A stretch of 64,000 nt of DNA from Streptomyces diastaticus subsp. diastaticus (GTDB taxonomy: Bacteria > Actinomycetota > Actinomycetes > Streptomycetales > Streptomycetaceae): the NCBI RefSeq assembly GCF_011170125.1, contig NZ_BLLN01000005.1, forward strand, positions 62,001-126,000, written 5' to 3'. The notes under the pieces are model-generated. The model searched no databases, was not told the DNA's origin, and worked only from the letters and a program-made list of their open reading frames with translations. A program made the position numbers and the translations under genes. This document shows positions 34,889 to 43,530 of this stretch, one piece after another (within the stretch, counting starts at the first letter, position 1; every line of letters starts with the position of its first letter).

Positions 34889-36133
34889 ATGTCCACCCGA
34901 CCACGGCTGCACCGAAGACTCTTCGGCTGCGGTGTCCTTTTAGGGATCGTCGCCGAGCAGATGATGCTCTTCGCGGTGCCGCTGCTCATCTTCCAGGACA
35001 CCGAAGAAGTCTCGGCCCTCGGATTCGCCTACGCGATCGAGTGGCTGCCGGCGCTGCTGGCGTACCCGTTCGCCGGCCTCCTCGCCGACCGGGACGGCGG
35101 TGCGCGGCTCTTCCGCTTCGTCACCGCCGGCCGGGGCGTCGTCCTCATCGGCGCGCTGATCGGCTGCCTGGCGGCGCCCTCCCTGCTGACGCCGATCCTG
35201 ATGACCTCGGGCGCGCTGCTCTCCCTGTTGATGGCGCCGGTGCGGATGTCCGTCGAGAAGGTGGTGCCGCAGCTGGCCAAGGACACGGAGCTGGCGAAGA
35301 TCCAGGGCCTGGTACAGAGCATGGAGGTCTCGGCGATGGCCGTGGGCCCCGCTCTGGCCATGCTGGGCGTTGCCTTCCTCGACAAGATCTGGCTCCTGGG
35401 CGGTGCCGCTCTCGTCTTCCTCGCCGCCGCCGCCTGCTGGCTGCCGCTGCCGCGCGGGCTGCGCACCCCCAGCACCGGCAAGGCGCGCGAGACCTTCGCC
35501 GAGCTGCGGCTGGGCTGGTCGATCCTCAGACACACGAAGCCGCTGGTCCTGTTGGCCTCGCTCAACTTCTCGATCAACCTGGTCTTCTCGACGGTGCTCA
35601 GCGCCAACGCCGCACTGGTCACCGGGGTGTTCAAGGCCCCCGAGTCGACGTTCGCCCTGCTCAACATCTGTGTCGGGGTCCTGGGGATCGTCAATCTCCT
35701 GTTGATTCCCTTCACTCTCAAATTCGTGGGTGTCCGCACCCTCGGAATATTCGGCCTCTCCCTGCTCTGCGTCTGCCTGATATCCATCGGCTGGGCCACG
35801 TCCATGCTGCTCTACGGCGCGGCATTCGTCGCGGCCATGCTCGGCGTGACCTACTTCAATGTTTTCAACCGGACTCAGCGAATCAGGGTCCTGCCGCAGG
35901 AGCATCTGGGTAAGGTGATGGGACCGTTCTATCTGCTCAATATGCTGGCCCTGCCCCTGGCCGGCCTTCTCGTCGCCGGCTTCGGCTCCAGTCTCGGCCC
36001 GCAGCGACTCGTCGCCATTCTGGCGATATCGCTCACCGTATTCGGCGCGATCATGCTGCCCCTGACGATTCGCGCCTTCAGTCGTGCGTTCGCCGCGCAG
36101 GAGAAGACTCTCGTGGGCGCGAACGCGGAATAG
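34889..36133 (+). CDS. MFS exporter of the cluster
   Basis: 414 residues, ATG with AAGGGAGC upstream. About twelve hydrophobic segments are visible, with an MFS-type loop LLADRDGGARLFRFV between the second and third. It resembles the MFS_3/EntS-like exporters found in many Streptomyces clusters. It carries a TTA codon at 34940-34942 (second residue of the Leu pair in GVLLGIV), an uncommon feature typical of bldA-controlled genes. Likely role: export of the product and self-protection. Confidence 0.85.
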   Translation: MSTRPRLHRRLFGCGVLLGIVAEQMMLFAVPLLIFQDTEEVSALGFAYAIEWLPALLAYPFAGLLADRDGGARLFRFVTAGRGVVLIGALIGCLAAPSLLTPILMTSGALLSLLMAPVRMSVEKVVPQLAKDTELAKIQGLVQSMEVSAMAVGPALAMLGVAFLDKIWLLGGAALVFLAAAACWLPLPRGLRTPSTGKARETFAELRLGWSILRHTKPLVLLASLNFSINLVFSTVLSANAALVTGVFKAPESTFALLNICVGVLGIVNLLLIPFTLKFVGVRTLGIFGLSLLCVCLISIGWATSMLLYGAAFVAAMLGVTYFNVFNRTQRIRVLPQEHLGKVMGPFYLLNMLALPLAGLLVAGFGSSLGPQRLVAILAISLTVFGAIMLPLTIRAFSRAFAAQEKTLVGANAE

Positions 36134-36198
36134 TGACGGCATTTCATGAAAACGGTCCATCCAGCATCGATTCAGCAGCTGCTCCGAGGAGGAACGTG

Positions 36199-36717
36199 AT
36201 GGGTACGGGCTCTGCGCGGTTCAGCGAATTCTTCGGCTCGTTCCCCACGCCGATCTCGATCGTGACGGCACGGGACCGCGAGGGCCGGCTGTTCGGCTTC
36301 ACCAGCAACGCCGTGTGTTCCGTCTCGGCGGCCTCGCGGACGCTGCTCGTCTCGGTGGGCAAGGGGTCACGCACCCTGCCGGCCATCCAGGAGTCGCAGG
36401 CCTTCGCGGTGAATTTCCTCTCCGCTGCCGGGCGGGCCGCCTCACAGGTATTCGCGAGTAAAGCCGCGGACAAATTCGCCAATGTGGAATGGGAGCCTTC
36501 ACCTGTAGCGGAAGGCGCTCCCCTACTTGTCGACATCGCCTTGAGTTTTGCCGAATGCAGGGTTGAGAATGCTATCGAAGTCAGCGACCATTGGCTCTTC
36601 ATAGCCCGAGTGGAAGAAAGTACCGTCTTCCCTCGCGAGCCCTTGCTCTACCGCAGAGGCGACTACGGCATCTGGTCGCCGAACAACGCCGGCGTAGAAG
36701 AACTCTCGGCTTTATGA
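36199..36717 (+). CDS. Flavin reductase, partner of the monooxygenase
   Basis: 172 residues from ATG 36199, which has a very strong GAGGAGG at 36186-36192; the GTG at 36133 touching the previous stop lacks one. It is a HpaC/SnaC-like flavin reductase: RFSEFFGSFPTPISIVTARD, GFTSNAVCSVSAASRTLLV and FAVNFLSAAGRAASQVF are typical FMN-binding split-barrel blocks. Expected reaction: NAD(P)H-dependent reduction of FMN for the luciferase-like enzyme at 31305. The gene sits after the exporter and 57 bp before the hydroxymandelate synthase gene. Confidence 0.85.
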   Translation: MGTGSARFSEFFGSFPTPISIVTARDREGRLFGFTSNAVCSVSAASRTLLVSVGKGSRTLPAIQESQAFAVNFLSAAGRAASQVFASKAADKFANVEWEPSPVAEGAPLLVDIALSFAECRVENAIEVSDHWLFIARVEESTVFPREPLLYRRGDYGIWSPNNAGVEELSAL

Positions 36718-36774
36718 AAGCCCTGCGCCCGCCCTCGCCTCTCACTCACTCCCAGAGAAAAGAAAGGCATTTGC

Positions 36775-37839
36775 ATGGACATCGGAGCCGTAGACCACGT
36801 CGAGTTCTACGTCGGAGACGCACAGCAGTCGGCGTTCTACCTCTGCACCGGGTTCGGCTTCCGGGTGTGCGGACAGGCCGGCCCCGAGAACGGGCAGGCC
36901 GACCACCGCTCGCTGCTGCTGCGGCAGGGCGGTACCGAGATCGTCCTCACCTCCGCGCTGACTCCTGACCACCCGGCCGCGGCCTACGTGGCTCAGCACG
37001 GCGACGGTGTCGCCAACATCGCGTTCGAGGTCAGCGACGCGGCCAAGGCGTTCGCGCTCGCGGTGGAACGGGGGGCCACCGCAGTCGAGGAGCCGGTCGT
37101 GCACAGCCAGGACGGCACCGAAGTGGTCACCGCCTCGGTCCTGGGCTTCGGGGACGTGGCGCACCGCTTCGTCCAGCGGTCCGGGGACCGGGACCAGTTC
37201 CTGCCCGGGGTGATGGACATCTTCGCCGCCGACCCCGACGAGGGCGAGCAGCTCCTGAGCATCGTCGACCACGCGGCGATCTGCCTGCCGGCCGGGCAGC
37301 TCCGCTCCACCGTCGCCTTCTACGAGAAGGTCTTCGGCTTCTCCCAGATCTTCGAGGAGTTCATCGAGGTCGGCAGCCAGGCCATGGACTCCAAGGTGGT
37401 GCAGAGCCCGTCCGGCAAGGTGACCTTCACCCTGATCGAGCCGGTCACCGACCGCGAACCCGGCCAGATCGACACCTTCCTGGCCCGCCACGGCGGCGCG
37501 GGCGTCCAGCACCTGGCCCTGCTCTGCGACGACATCGTCTCGACCGTGGAGACCCTGGGCAACCGCGGCGTCGCGTTCCTCCAGACCCCGGGCTCCTACT
37601 ACGACCAGCTCCAGGAGCGCTTCGTCCGCTCGAACCTCCTGGTCGAGGACCTGCGCCGGACCAATGTGCTGATCGACGAGGACCACTGGGGCCAGGTGTT
37701 CCAGATCTTCACCCAGTCCCAGCACGTCCGGAAGACCTTCTTCTGGGAGGTCATCGACCGGCACGGCGCCCGCACCTTCGGCAGCGGCAACATCAAGGCG
37801 CTCTACGAAGCGGTCGCCCGCGAGAAGATCACCTCCTGA
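36775..37839 (+). CDS. hmaS: 4-hydroxymandelate synthase
   Basis: 354 residues. Fe(II)-dependent enzyme turning 4-hydroxyphenylpyruvate into 4-hydroxymandelate. Two vicinal-oxygen-chelate halves are visible. The iron ligands are His166 (VDHAAICL), His246 (GVQHLAL) and Glu325 (FFWEVIDRHG). It is close to 4-hydroxyphenylpyruvate dioxygenase, but the C-terminal helix reads GSGNIKALYEAV: Ile340 sits where dioxygenases carry Phe (GNFKALFE), a known switch towards hydroxymandelate. ADHRSLLLRQG and TLIEPVTDREPGQIDTFL also resemble glycopeptide HmaS proteins. Hmo, HpgT and a prephenate dehydrogenase lie just downstream, which settles the assignment. Confidence 0.9.
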   Translation: MDIGAVDHVEFYVGDAQQSAFYLCTGFGFRVCGQAGPENGQADHRSLLLRQGGTEIVLTSALTPDHPAAAYVAQHGDGVANIAFEVSDAAKAFALAVERGATAVEEPVVHSQDGTEVVTASVLGFGDVAHRFVQRSGDRDQFLPGVMDIFAADPDEGEQLLSIVDHAAICLPAGQLRSTVAFYEKVFGFSQIFEEFIEVGSQAMDSKVVQSPSGKVTFTLIEPVTDREPGQIDTFLARHGGAGVQHLALLCDDIVSTVETLGNRGVAFLQTPGSYYDQLQERFVRSNLLVEDLRRTNVLIDEDHWGQVFQIFTQSQHVRKTFFWEVIDRHGARTFGSGNIKALYEAVAREKITS

Positions 37840-38105
37840 CCCTGACGCCCGCGCCGGACCCGGCCCCCTCGCCCGGCGATCAGCCCGGCTCGGCCCGCGC
37901 CACCCACCCGCTCGACAGGCGGCACCGGCAGGAGTGACGTACCCGGGCAACGTGCCCTCGGCCACTCCGCCGCTTCTCCTCCCTTCCTCCCGGCCACTCG
38001 GCCGCTCCGGCCCGGTCCCCGACCGGGCCCGCCGAGCCGTGCGCCCGGCCTCCTCCCCTCGCGCAACACGTTCGTCCATCGACCCACGCACGCGTAAGGA
38101 AGACC

Positions 38106-39023
38106 ATGACCGTCGAAGACTCCACGACCTTCACCCTGACCGCGGAGGAGCTCAGTCTCCTGCCCTCCGACGAGGACGTCGCGTTCTACGCCGAGCACGG
38201 CTGGTACCTGTCGAAGAAGCTCTTCACCGACGAGGAGGTCGAGCAGCTGGAGGCCGCCAGCGAGCGCTTCTACGCAGGCCACCGCGACCGCAAGCTGCCG
38301 GCCCGCCCGCCCAAGCTGGCGTACTGGGAGCCGGAGAAGGGCGACGTCCAGCGGCACAACGACTACATCCACTACGAGGACGACACCATCGGCCGCATCC
38401 TGCGCAAGCCGCTGCTGGGTGCCGTGGCGGCGCGGCTGGCCCGCGCCGAGCAGATACGGGTGTTCCAGTCGACCCTCATCTACAAGCCGCCGGTGGCCGA
38501 GGAGCAGTCGAACATCGTGCCCTGGCACTTCGACCGGCACTACTGGTCGACCTCCACCTCCGAGGAGATGCTGACCGCGTTCATCCCCTTCCACGACTGC
38601 GGCGAGGAGATGGGCACGATCACGATGGTCGACGGCAGCCACCTGTGGAAGGAGATGGCGGAGGCCGACAGCACCTCCCTGCACTTCGCCGAGCGCGACC
38701 GCTCCGAGCTGGACCAGATGCTCGACGACAACGCCGCGTACAACGGGGCGGAGGTCCGCAAGATCCCGGTCCACATCCCCAAGGGCCACGTCAACTTCCA
38801 CCACTGCCGCACGTACCACGGCAGCGGTGCCAACGTGAGCGACCGCCCGCGCCGTGCCATCTCGTTCCACCTCCAGGACGGCGCGAACCGCTACCGCGAC
38901 TTCTTCCGCTCGGACGGCACCCAGGTCGCCTACAACCATGACCTGCTGGTCCGTCGCACCCCCGAGGGCACCCCGGACTACTCCGACCCCGAGTTCCTCC
39001 CCCTGCTGTGGAGCGAACACTGA
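38106..39023 (+). CDS. PhyH-family Fe(II)/2OG dioxygenase
   Basis: 305 residues, ATG with AAGGAAG upstream, after a 266-bp gap that may hold a second promoter. Phytanoyl-CoA-dioxygenase fold: AFYAEHGWYLSKKLFTDEEV, metal ligands His141 and Asp143 in WHFDRHYW, TAFIPFHDCGEEMGTITMVD, and distal His238 with the 2OG-binding Arg in the stretch RTYHGSG...RPRRAISFH. Such enzymes hydroxylate amino acids or small metabolites in antibiotic pathways. Its stop overlaps the start of the prephenate dehydrogenase gene, so it belongs to the same transcript. Substrate unknown; Hpg or the partner amino acid are candidates. Confidence 0.87.
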   Translation: MTVEDSTTFTLTAEELSLLPSDEDVAFYAEHGWYLSKKLFTDEEVEQLEAASERFYAGHRDRKLPARPPKLAYWEPEKGDVQRHNDYIHYEDDTIGRILRKPLLGAVAARLARAEQIRVFQSTLIYKPPVAEEQSNIVPWHFDRHYWSTSTSEEMLTAFIPFHDCGEEMGTITMVDGSHLWKEMAEADSTSLHFAERDRSELDQMLDDNAAYNGAEVRKIPVHIPKGHVNFHHCRTYHGSGANVSDRPRRAISFHLQDGANRYRDFFRSDGTQVAYNHDLLVRRTPEGTPDYSDPEFLPLLWSEH

Positions 39024-39937
39024 TGGACAGTGCCGCCGTGGTCGGAACCGGCCTGATCGGTACATCGATCGCCCTGGCCCTTCGGGGCCGGGGCGTGGCC
39101 ACCTACCTGATCGACACGGACCAGGAGGCGGCCCGCGTCGCCGCCGGCCTCGGGGCCGGCATCGCGGGCCCCCCGCGCGGACCGGTCGACCTGGCCGTCC
39201 TCGCGGTGCCCCCGCAGCAGGTCGCAGCGGCCCTCAAGGAACACCAACTGGGCGACCTGGCTGACGACTTCACGGACGCGGCCAGCGTCAAGGAACCACC
39301 CCAGCGGGAGGCGGCTCGGCTCGGCTGCGACCTGACCCGTTTCGTCGGCGGGCATCCGATGGGCGGCCGGGAGCAGTCCGGGCCGCTGGCCGCGCGGGAC
39401 GACCTGTTCCACGGGCGGCCGTGGGTCCTCACACCGTCCGCGCGGACCCGGCCGCAGACCCATGAACGCGCCAGGCGACTGGCCGAGTTGTGCGGCGCAC
39501 GGCCTGTCGTGATGACCCACGCGGAGCACGACCGGGCGGTCGCCCTCATCTCGCACGCCCCACACCTGGTCTCGACGCTGCTGGCAGCGCGGCTGCTGCA
39601 CGGCGCACGGTCCCAGTTGGGGCTCGCCGGGCAGGGACTCCAGGACGTGACGCGGCTGGCCGGCGGCAGCGCCGAGCTGTGGACCGACATCCTCGGTTCG
39701 AACGCCGTGGCCGTCGCCGACGTCCTCGCCGACTTCGCCCACGAAGTCGACGACGTGGTCGAGGTCCTGCGGGAGCTGGGCACCGCCCGCGAGCCGGAAC
39801 AGCGACGTACGCACCTGGAAGCGCTGTCGACGGTCCTGGTCCGCGGCGTCCAGGGCCGGGCCCGGATCCCCGCCTGCGGGGGCACGGGCGCACCGAGTAC
39901 GAGTACGGCCTACGCGGCCGCGCCGGGAGGAGCCTGA
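39023..39937 (+). CDS. tyrA: Prephenate dehydrogenase
   Basis: 304 residues from the ATG at 39023 (TGATG overlap). NAD(P)-dependent oxidative decarboxylation of prephenate to 4-hydroxyphenylpyruvate. The Rossmann motif VVGTGLIGTSIALALRGRG opens the protein; DLAVLAVPPQQV, GGHPMGGREQSGP (substrate-binding His) and ISHAPHLVSTLLAARLL follow. A dedicated copy feeds the precursor pool of hydroxyphenylglycine, as in glycopeptide clusters. The next gene starts directly after its stop. Confidence 0.9.
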   Translation: MDSAAVVGTGLIGTSIALALRGRGVATYLIDTDQEAARVAAGLGAGIAGPPRGPVDLAVLAVPPQQVAAALKEHQLGDLADDFTDAASVKEPPQREAARLGCDLTRFVGGHPMGGREQSGPLAARDDLFHGRPWVLTPSARTRPQTHERARRLAELCGARPVVMTHAEHDRAVALISHAPHLVSTLLAARLLHGARSQLGLAGQGLQDVTRLAGGSAELWTDILGSNAVAVADVLADFAHEVDDVVEVLRELGTAREPEQRRTHLEALSTVLVRGVQGRARIPACGGTGAPSTSTAYAAAPGGA

Positions 39938-41275
39938 ATGGTGACGCCGACCGCTCCCCCGACACCGGCCCCCCTCTCCCTCGCCGAGCTGCACACCTCG
40001 CTCAGCGACCCGGTCCTGGACGCGATGAACTTCCTCAACGAGGTCGTCGCGCGCTTCCCGGACGCCATCTCCTTCGCGCCCGGCCGTCCCACCGAGGGCA
40101 CCTTCGAGCCGGAGGACCTCGCCCGCCATCTCCAGTCGTACACCACCTACTTGGAGCAGGAGCTGGGCTGGTCGCGCGACCAGACCCGGACCCTGCTGTT
40201 CCAGTACGGCCGTACCAACGGCATCATCCACGAGCTGATCGCAAGGACCGTCGCCAACGACGAGGGGATCGAGGTCCCGCCCGAAGCGGTGGTGGTGACG
40301 ACCGGCTGCCAGGAGGCGATGCTCCTCACTCTGCGGGCGCTCTTCGCCCGTCCCGAGGACACCCTGCTGGTCAGCTCGCCGTGTTACGTGGGCATCACCG
40401 GCGTGGCCCGGCTCCTGGGCATCCAGGTCCGCCCCGTGCCCGAGGGCCCCGACGGGCCCGACCCGCTGGCCGTCCAGGCGGCCGCCCGCGCCGCGAAGCA
40501 GGCCGGGCAGCGCCCCCGGGCCTTCTACGTGGTCCCGGACTTCGCCAACCCCTCCGGCGCGAGCATGAGCCGGGCGGCGCGGGAGCTTCTGCTGGCAGTG
40601 GCCGAGGAGGAGGAGCTGCTCGTCCTGGAGGACGACCCGTACGGCTTCTTCGTCCGGACCGGCGAGGCCCGGCCCACGCTCAAGGCGCTCGACCGCGGCC
40701 GGCGCGTCGTGCACCTGGGCTCCTTCGCCAAGACGGCGCTGCCCGGGGCCCGGGTCGGCTACGTCCTCGCCGACCAGGAGGTGGTCGGGCCCGAGGGCGG
40801 GCGGACGCTTCTCGCGGACGAGTTGTCGAAGATCAAGAGCATGACCACCGTCAACACCTCGGCCGTCAGCCAGGCCGTCATCGGCGGCCTGCTGGTCGAG
40901 AGCGGCTGCCGGCTCCGCGAGGCCAACTCGGCCGCCGTCGCGCACTACCGCACCACCATGGACACCCTGCTCGACGCGTTGGAGCGGCACTTCCCCGCGG
41001 AGCGCCAAGCCGAGCTGGGCGTCTCCTGGAACCGTCCGGACGGCGGCTTCTTCCTCGTCGTCGACGTCCCCTTCGCCGCCGACCACAAGGCCCTGGAGCT
41101 CTCCGCACGCGCCTTCGGCGTGCTGTGGACGCCGATGCGCGACTTCCACCTCGACGGCGGCGGCACCCGTCAGTTGCGGCTCTCGTGCAGCTCCCAGAGC
41201 CCGGAGGCGATCACCGAGGGCATCGCCCGGCTGGCCGCCTTCATCACCGCGCAGATCACCGGCACGGCCGCCTGA
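39938..41275 (+). CDS. hpgT: Hydroxyphenylglycine aminotransferase (HpgT-like)
   Basis: 445 residues; the start follows the previous stop without a gap. A fold type I PLP aminotransferase. Motifs are NFLNEVVARFPDAISFAPGR, LLFQYGRTNGIIHELIA, VTTGCQEAMLLTLRALF, VPDFANPSGASMS, VLEDDPYGFF and the Schiff-base Lys265 in GSFAKTALPGARVGYV. HpgT transfers the amino group of tyrosine to 4-hydroxybenzoylformate, giving L-4-hydroxyphenylglycine and regenerating 4-hydroxyphenylpyruvate for HmaS. The neighbouring hmaS and hmo make that role far more likely than general aminotransfer. Confidence 0.88.
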   Translation: MVTPTAPPTPAPLSLAELHTSLSDPVLDAMNFLNEVVARFPDAISFAPGRPTEGTFEPEDLARHLQSYTTYLEQELGWSRDQTRTLLFQYGRTNGIIHELIARTVANDEGIEVPPEAVVVTTGCQEAMLLTLRALFARPEDTLLVSSPCYVGITGVARLLGIQVRPVPEGPDGPDPLAVQAAARAAKQAGQRPRAFYVVPDFANPSGASMSRAARELLLAVAEEEELLVLEDDPYGFFVRTGEARPTLKALDRGRRVVHLGSFAKTALPGARVGYVLADQEVVGPEGGRTLLADELSKIKSMTTVNTSAVSQAVIGGLLVESGCRLREANSAAVAHYRTTMDTLLDALERHFPAERQAELGVSWNRPDGGFFLVVDVPFAADHKALELSARAFGVLWTPMRDFHLDGGGTRQLRLSCSSQSPEAITEGIARLAAFITAQITGTAA

Positions 41276-41320
41276 CACCGACGGCCCGCCACCCCCTGAC
41301 GTACGGAGAACGGAGACGAT

Positions 41321-42418
41321 GTGGTGATGGCGCTGCACACGTACGAGGCAGCGGCCGAGGAGCGCTTGCCTGGCCCGGTGTGGGACTTCTTCGCCGGCGG
41401 CAGCGGCACCGAGTCGATGCTGACGGCCGGACGGGAGGCACTGGACCGCGTCCAGCTGCGGCCGCGCTGCATGGTCGACGTCTCCCGCTGCGACCCGGGC
41501 ACCGACCTGCTGGGCGCGCGGCTGGCGGCGCCGTTGGCCGTCGCCCCCATGGCCTACCACCAACTGGCGCACCCGGAGGGCGAAGTGGCCTCGGCGCGCG
41601 GCGCGGGCGAGGCGGGCGCACTGCTCACCGTGAGCATGTTCGCGAGCCGGGCCCTGGAGGACATCGCGGCCGCGGCGAGCGGGCCACTCTGGCTCCAGCT
41701 GTACTGGCTCAGGCGCCGCGAGGTGATGCGCGACCTGATCCGGCGGGCCGAGGCCGCCGGTTTCCGGGCGCTGGTCCTGACGGTCGACGCCCCCCGGGTG
41801 GCGTACCGGCCCCGGGACGCGGCCAACGGGTTCGCCGTCCCGCCCGGCGTCCGCGCGGTCAACCTCTCCACGGAGGTCATGGCCGCCTCGCACGGCAGCA
41901 GATCGGGGGAGTCAGCCCTGGCCCGGCACTCGCGGGAGCAGTTCGACGCCTCCATCACCTGGGAGGACCTGGCCTGGCTGCGGGAGGTGACCTCGCTGCC
42001 GGTGGTACTGAAGGGCGTCCTCACCGGCGAGGACGCGGAGTTGGCGGTCAAGCACGGAGTCTCGGGACTGATCGTCTCCAACCACGGCGGCCGCCAGCTC
42101 GACTTCGCCCGCAGCGCCCCGGAGTGCCTCACCGAGGTGGTGGACGCCGTCGGCGGGAGCTGCCCGGTCATCCTCGACGGAGCGATCCGGCACGGCGCCG
42201 ACCTGGCCAAGGCGCTCTGCATGGGGGCGGACGCGGTCATGCTGGGACGCCCGGCCCTGTGGGGCCTCGCGCACTCCGGCGACGCAGGGGTCGCCGGAGT
42301 GCTGCGGCTGCTCATCGACCAGTTCGAGGAGGTGATGGCCTTGATGGGAGCACCGACCGTCGCCGACTTCGGGCGGTCCGGCATCGCGTATCCCGTCTGC
42401 GGCCGTCTCCCGTCCTGA
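41321..42418 (+). CDS. hmo: 4-hydroxymandelate oxidase, FMN-dependent
   Basis: 365 residues from the GTG at 41321; the ATG at 41327 is an alternative. It is an alpha-hydroxyacid oxidase of the glycolate-oxidase family, expected to convert 4-hydroxymandelate to 4-hydroxybenzoylformate with O2. Motifs: GPVWDFFAGGSGTESMLTAG, APLAVAPMAYHQLAHPEGE, LWLQLYWLRRREV, LKGVLTGEDAELAVKHG, the catalytic His255 with Arg in IVSNHGGRQLDF, and VMLGRPALWGL. It is last in the cluster; a strong hairpin follows 10 bp after the stop. Confidence 0.9.
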   Translation: MVMALHTYEAAAEERLPGPVWDFFAGGSGTESMLTAGREALDRVQLRPRCMVDVSRCDPGTDLLGARLAAPLAVAPMAYHQLAHPEGEVASARGAGEAGALLTVSMFASRALEDIAAAASGPLWLQLYWLRRREVMRDLIRRAEAAGFRALVLTVDAPRVAYRPRDAANGFAVPPGVRAVNLSTEVMAASHGSRSGESALARHSREQFDASITWEDLAWLREVTSLPVVLKGVLTGEDAELAVKHGVSGLIVSNHGGRQLDFARSAPECLTEVVDAVGGSCPVILDGAIRHGADLAKALCMGADAVMLGRPALWGLAHSGDAGVAGVLRLLIDQFEEVMALMGAPTVADFGRSGIAYPVCGRLPS

Positions 42419-42427
42419 ACACCGCGG

Positions 42428-42455
42428 GTCCGGCCGGCCCCAGCGCCGGCCGGAC
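42428..42455 (+). terminator. Hairpin terminator at the end of the cluster
   Basis: An 11-bp perfect stem GTCCGGCCGGC / GCCGGCCGGAC with a 6-nt loop lies between the convergent hmo and aldo/keto reductase genes, so it probably stops transcription from both sides. Confidence 0.8.
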
Positions 42456-42477
42456 CGCGTCCGTCTCCCGTACGCGG

Positions 42478-43530
42478 CTACTCCGCGGCGGCCCGCTCCC
42501 CGACCGGGCGCCTGCGCCGGTCGAGGTGGGTGAGCGACGGCGGCTGCCACACGCCGTCGGGCTGGTAGAGATCGGTGCCGGGGGCCACGATCGCGTCGAT
42601 CCGGTCGAGCACCTCGTCCTCCAGCACCAGGTCGGCGCCGTCGAGCAGCGAGGTGAGCTGGTCCATGGTGCGCGGGCCGATGATCACCGAGGTGACGGCC
42701 GGGTGCACCAGTGGAAACGCGACGGCCAGCTCCGGCAGACCACACCCCATTTCCTCGGCGAGGGCGATGAGCTGCTCGGCGACCGCGAGCTTGGCGGCGT
42801 TTCCCGGCACGGCCGGGTCGAACCGCTTCGGCGTGCGCTTGGCCCGCCCGGTGGTGAGGTCGACCGGCCGGCCCTCACGGTACTTGCCGGAGAGGAAGCC
42901 CGAGGCCAGCGGCGACCAGGTCAGCACGCCCATCCCCAGCCGCCGAGCGGTCGGCAGCACCGACCGCTCGATGCCGCGCGCCAGGATCGAGTACGGCGGC
43001 TGCTCCGTCCGCATCCGCATCAGCCCGCGCCGCTCCGCCACATGATGCGCCTCGACGAGGTCCTCGGCGGGGAAGGTGGACGAGCCGAATGCCCGGATCT
43101 TCCCCTCCCGCACGAGGTCGCTCAGGACGGACAGCGTCTCCTCGACATCCGTCGTGTGGTCGGGCCGGTGCACCTGGTAGAGGTCGATCCACTCCGTGTC
43201 CAGCCGCCGCAGACTGTCCTCGACGGCCCGCACGATCCACCGGCGCGAGTTCCCGCTCCGGTTGCGCCCCTCCCCCATCGGGAAGTGCACCTTCGTCGCG
43301 AGCACGACATCGTCCCGCCGCCCCTTGAGCGCCTTCCCGACGATCTCCTCGCACTCCCCGGTCGCGTACATGTCGGCGGTGTCCATGAAGTTGATCCCCG
43401 CGTCCAACGCCGCGTTGACCACCCGCGAGCAGTCCTCGTGATCAGGATTCCCGGCCCCCCCGAACATCATCGTGCCGAGACAGTGCGTACTGACCTCAAT
43501 GCCGGTCTTACCGAGAACGCGATAACGCAT
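42478..43530 (-). CDS. Aldo/keto reductase
   Basis: 350 residues, ATG start. NAD(P)H-dependent reductase with a TIM barrel. The N-terminus MRYRVLGKTGIEVSTHCLGT and the catalytic tetrad are readable: Asp and Tyr in FMDTADMYATGECE, Lys in VVLATKVHFPMG, His in IDLYQVHRPDHTTD; SPLASGFLSGKYREG and TSVIIGPRTMDQL mark the cofactor end. It converges on the biosynthetic cluster across a terminator and is probably independent of it. Substrate unknown. Confidence 0.9.
   Translation of the reverse strand: MRYRVLGKTGIEVSTHCLGTMMFGGAGNPDHEDCSRVVNAALDAGINFMDTADMYATGECEEIVGKALKGRRDDVVLATKVHFPMGEGRNRSGNSRRWIVRAVEDSLRRLDTEWIDLYQVHRPDHTTDVEETLSVLSDLVREGKIRAFGSSTFPAEDLVEAHHVAERRGLMRMRTEQPPYSILARGIERSVLPTARRLGMGVLTWSPLASGFLSGKYREGRPVDLTTGRAKRTPKRFDPAVPGNAAKLAVAEQLIALAEEMGCGLPELAVAFPLVHPAVTSVIIGPRTMDQLTSLLDGADLVLEDEVLDRIDAIVAPGTDLYQPDGVWQPPSLTHLDRRRRPVGERAAAE

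Noticed and set aside
36775-37839. Homogentisate-forming HPPD
   Set aside because: Ile340 in the C-terminal helix and the neighbouring hmo/hpgT indicate HmaS.
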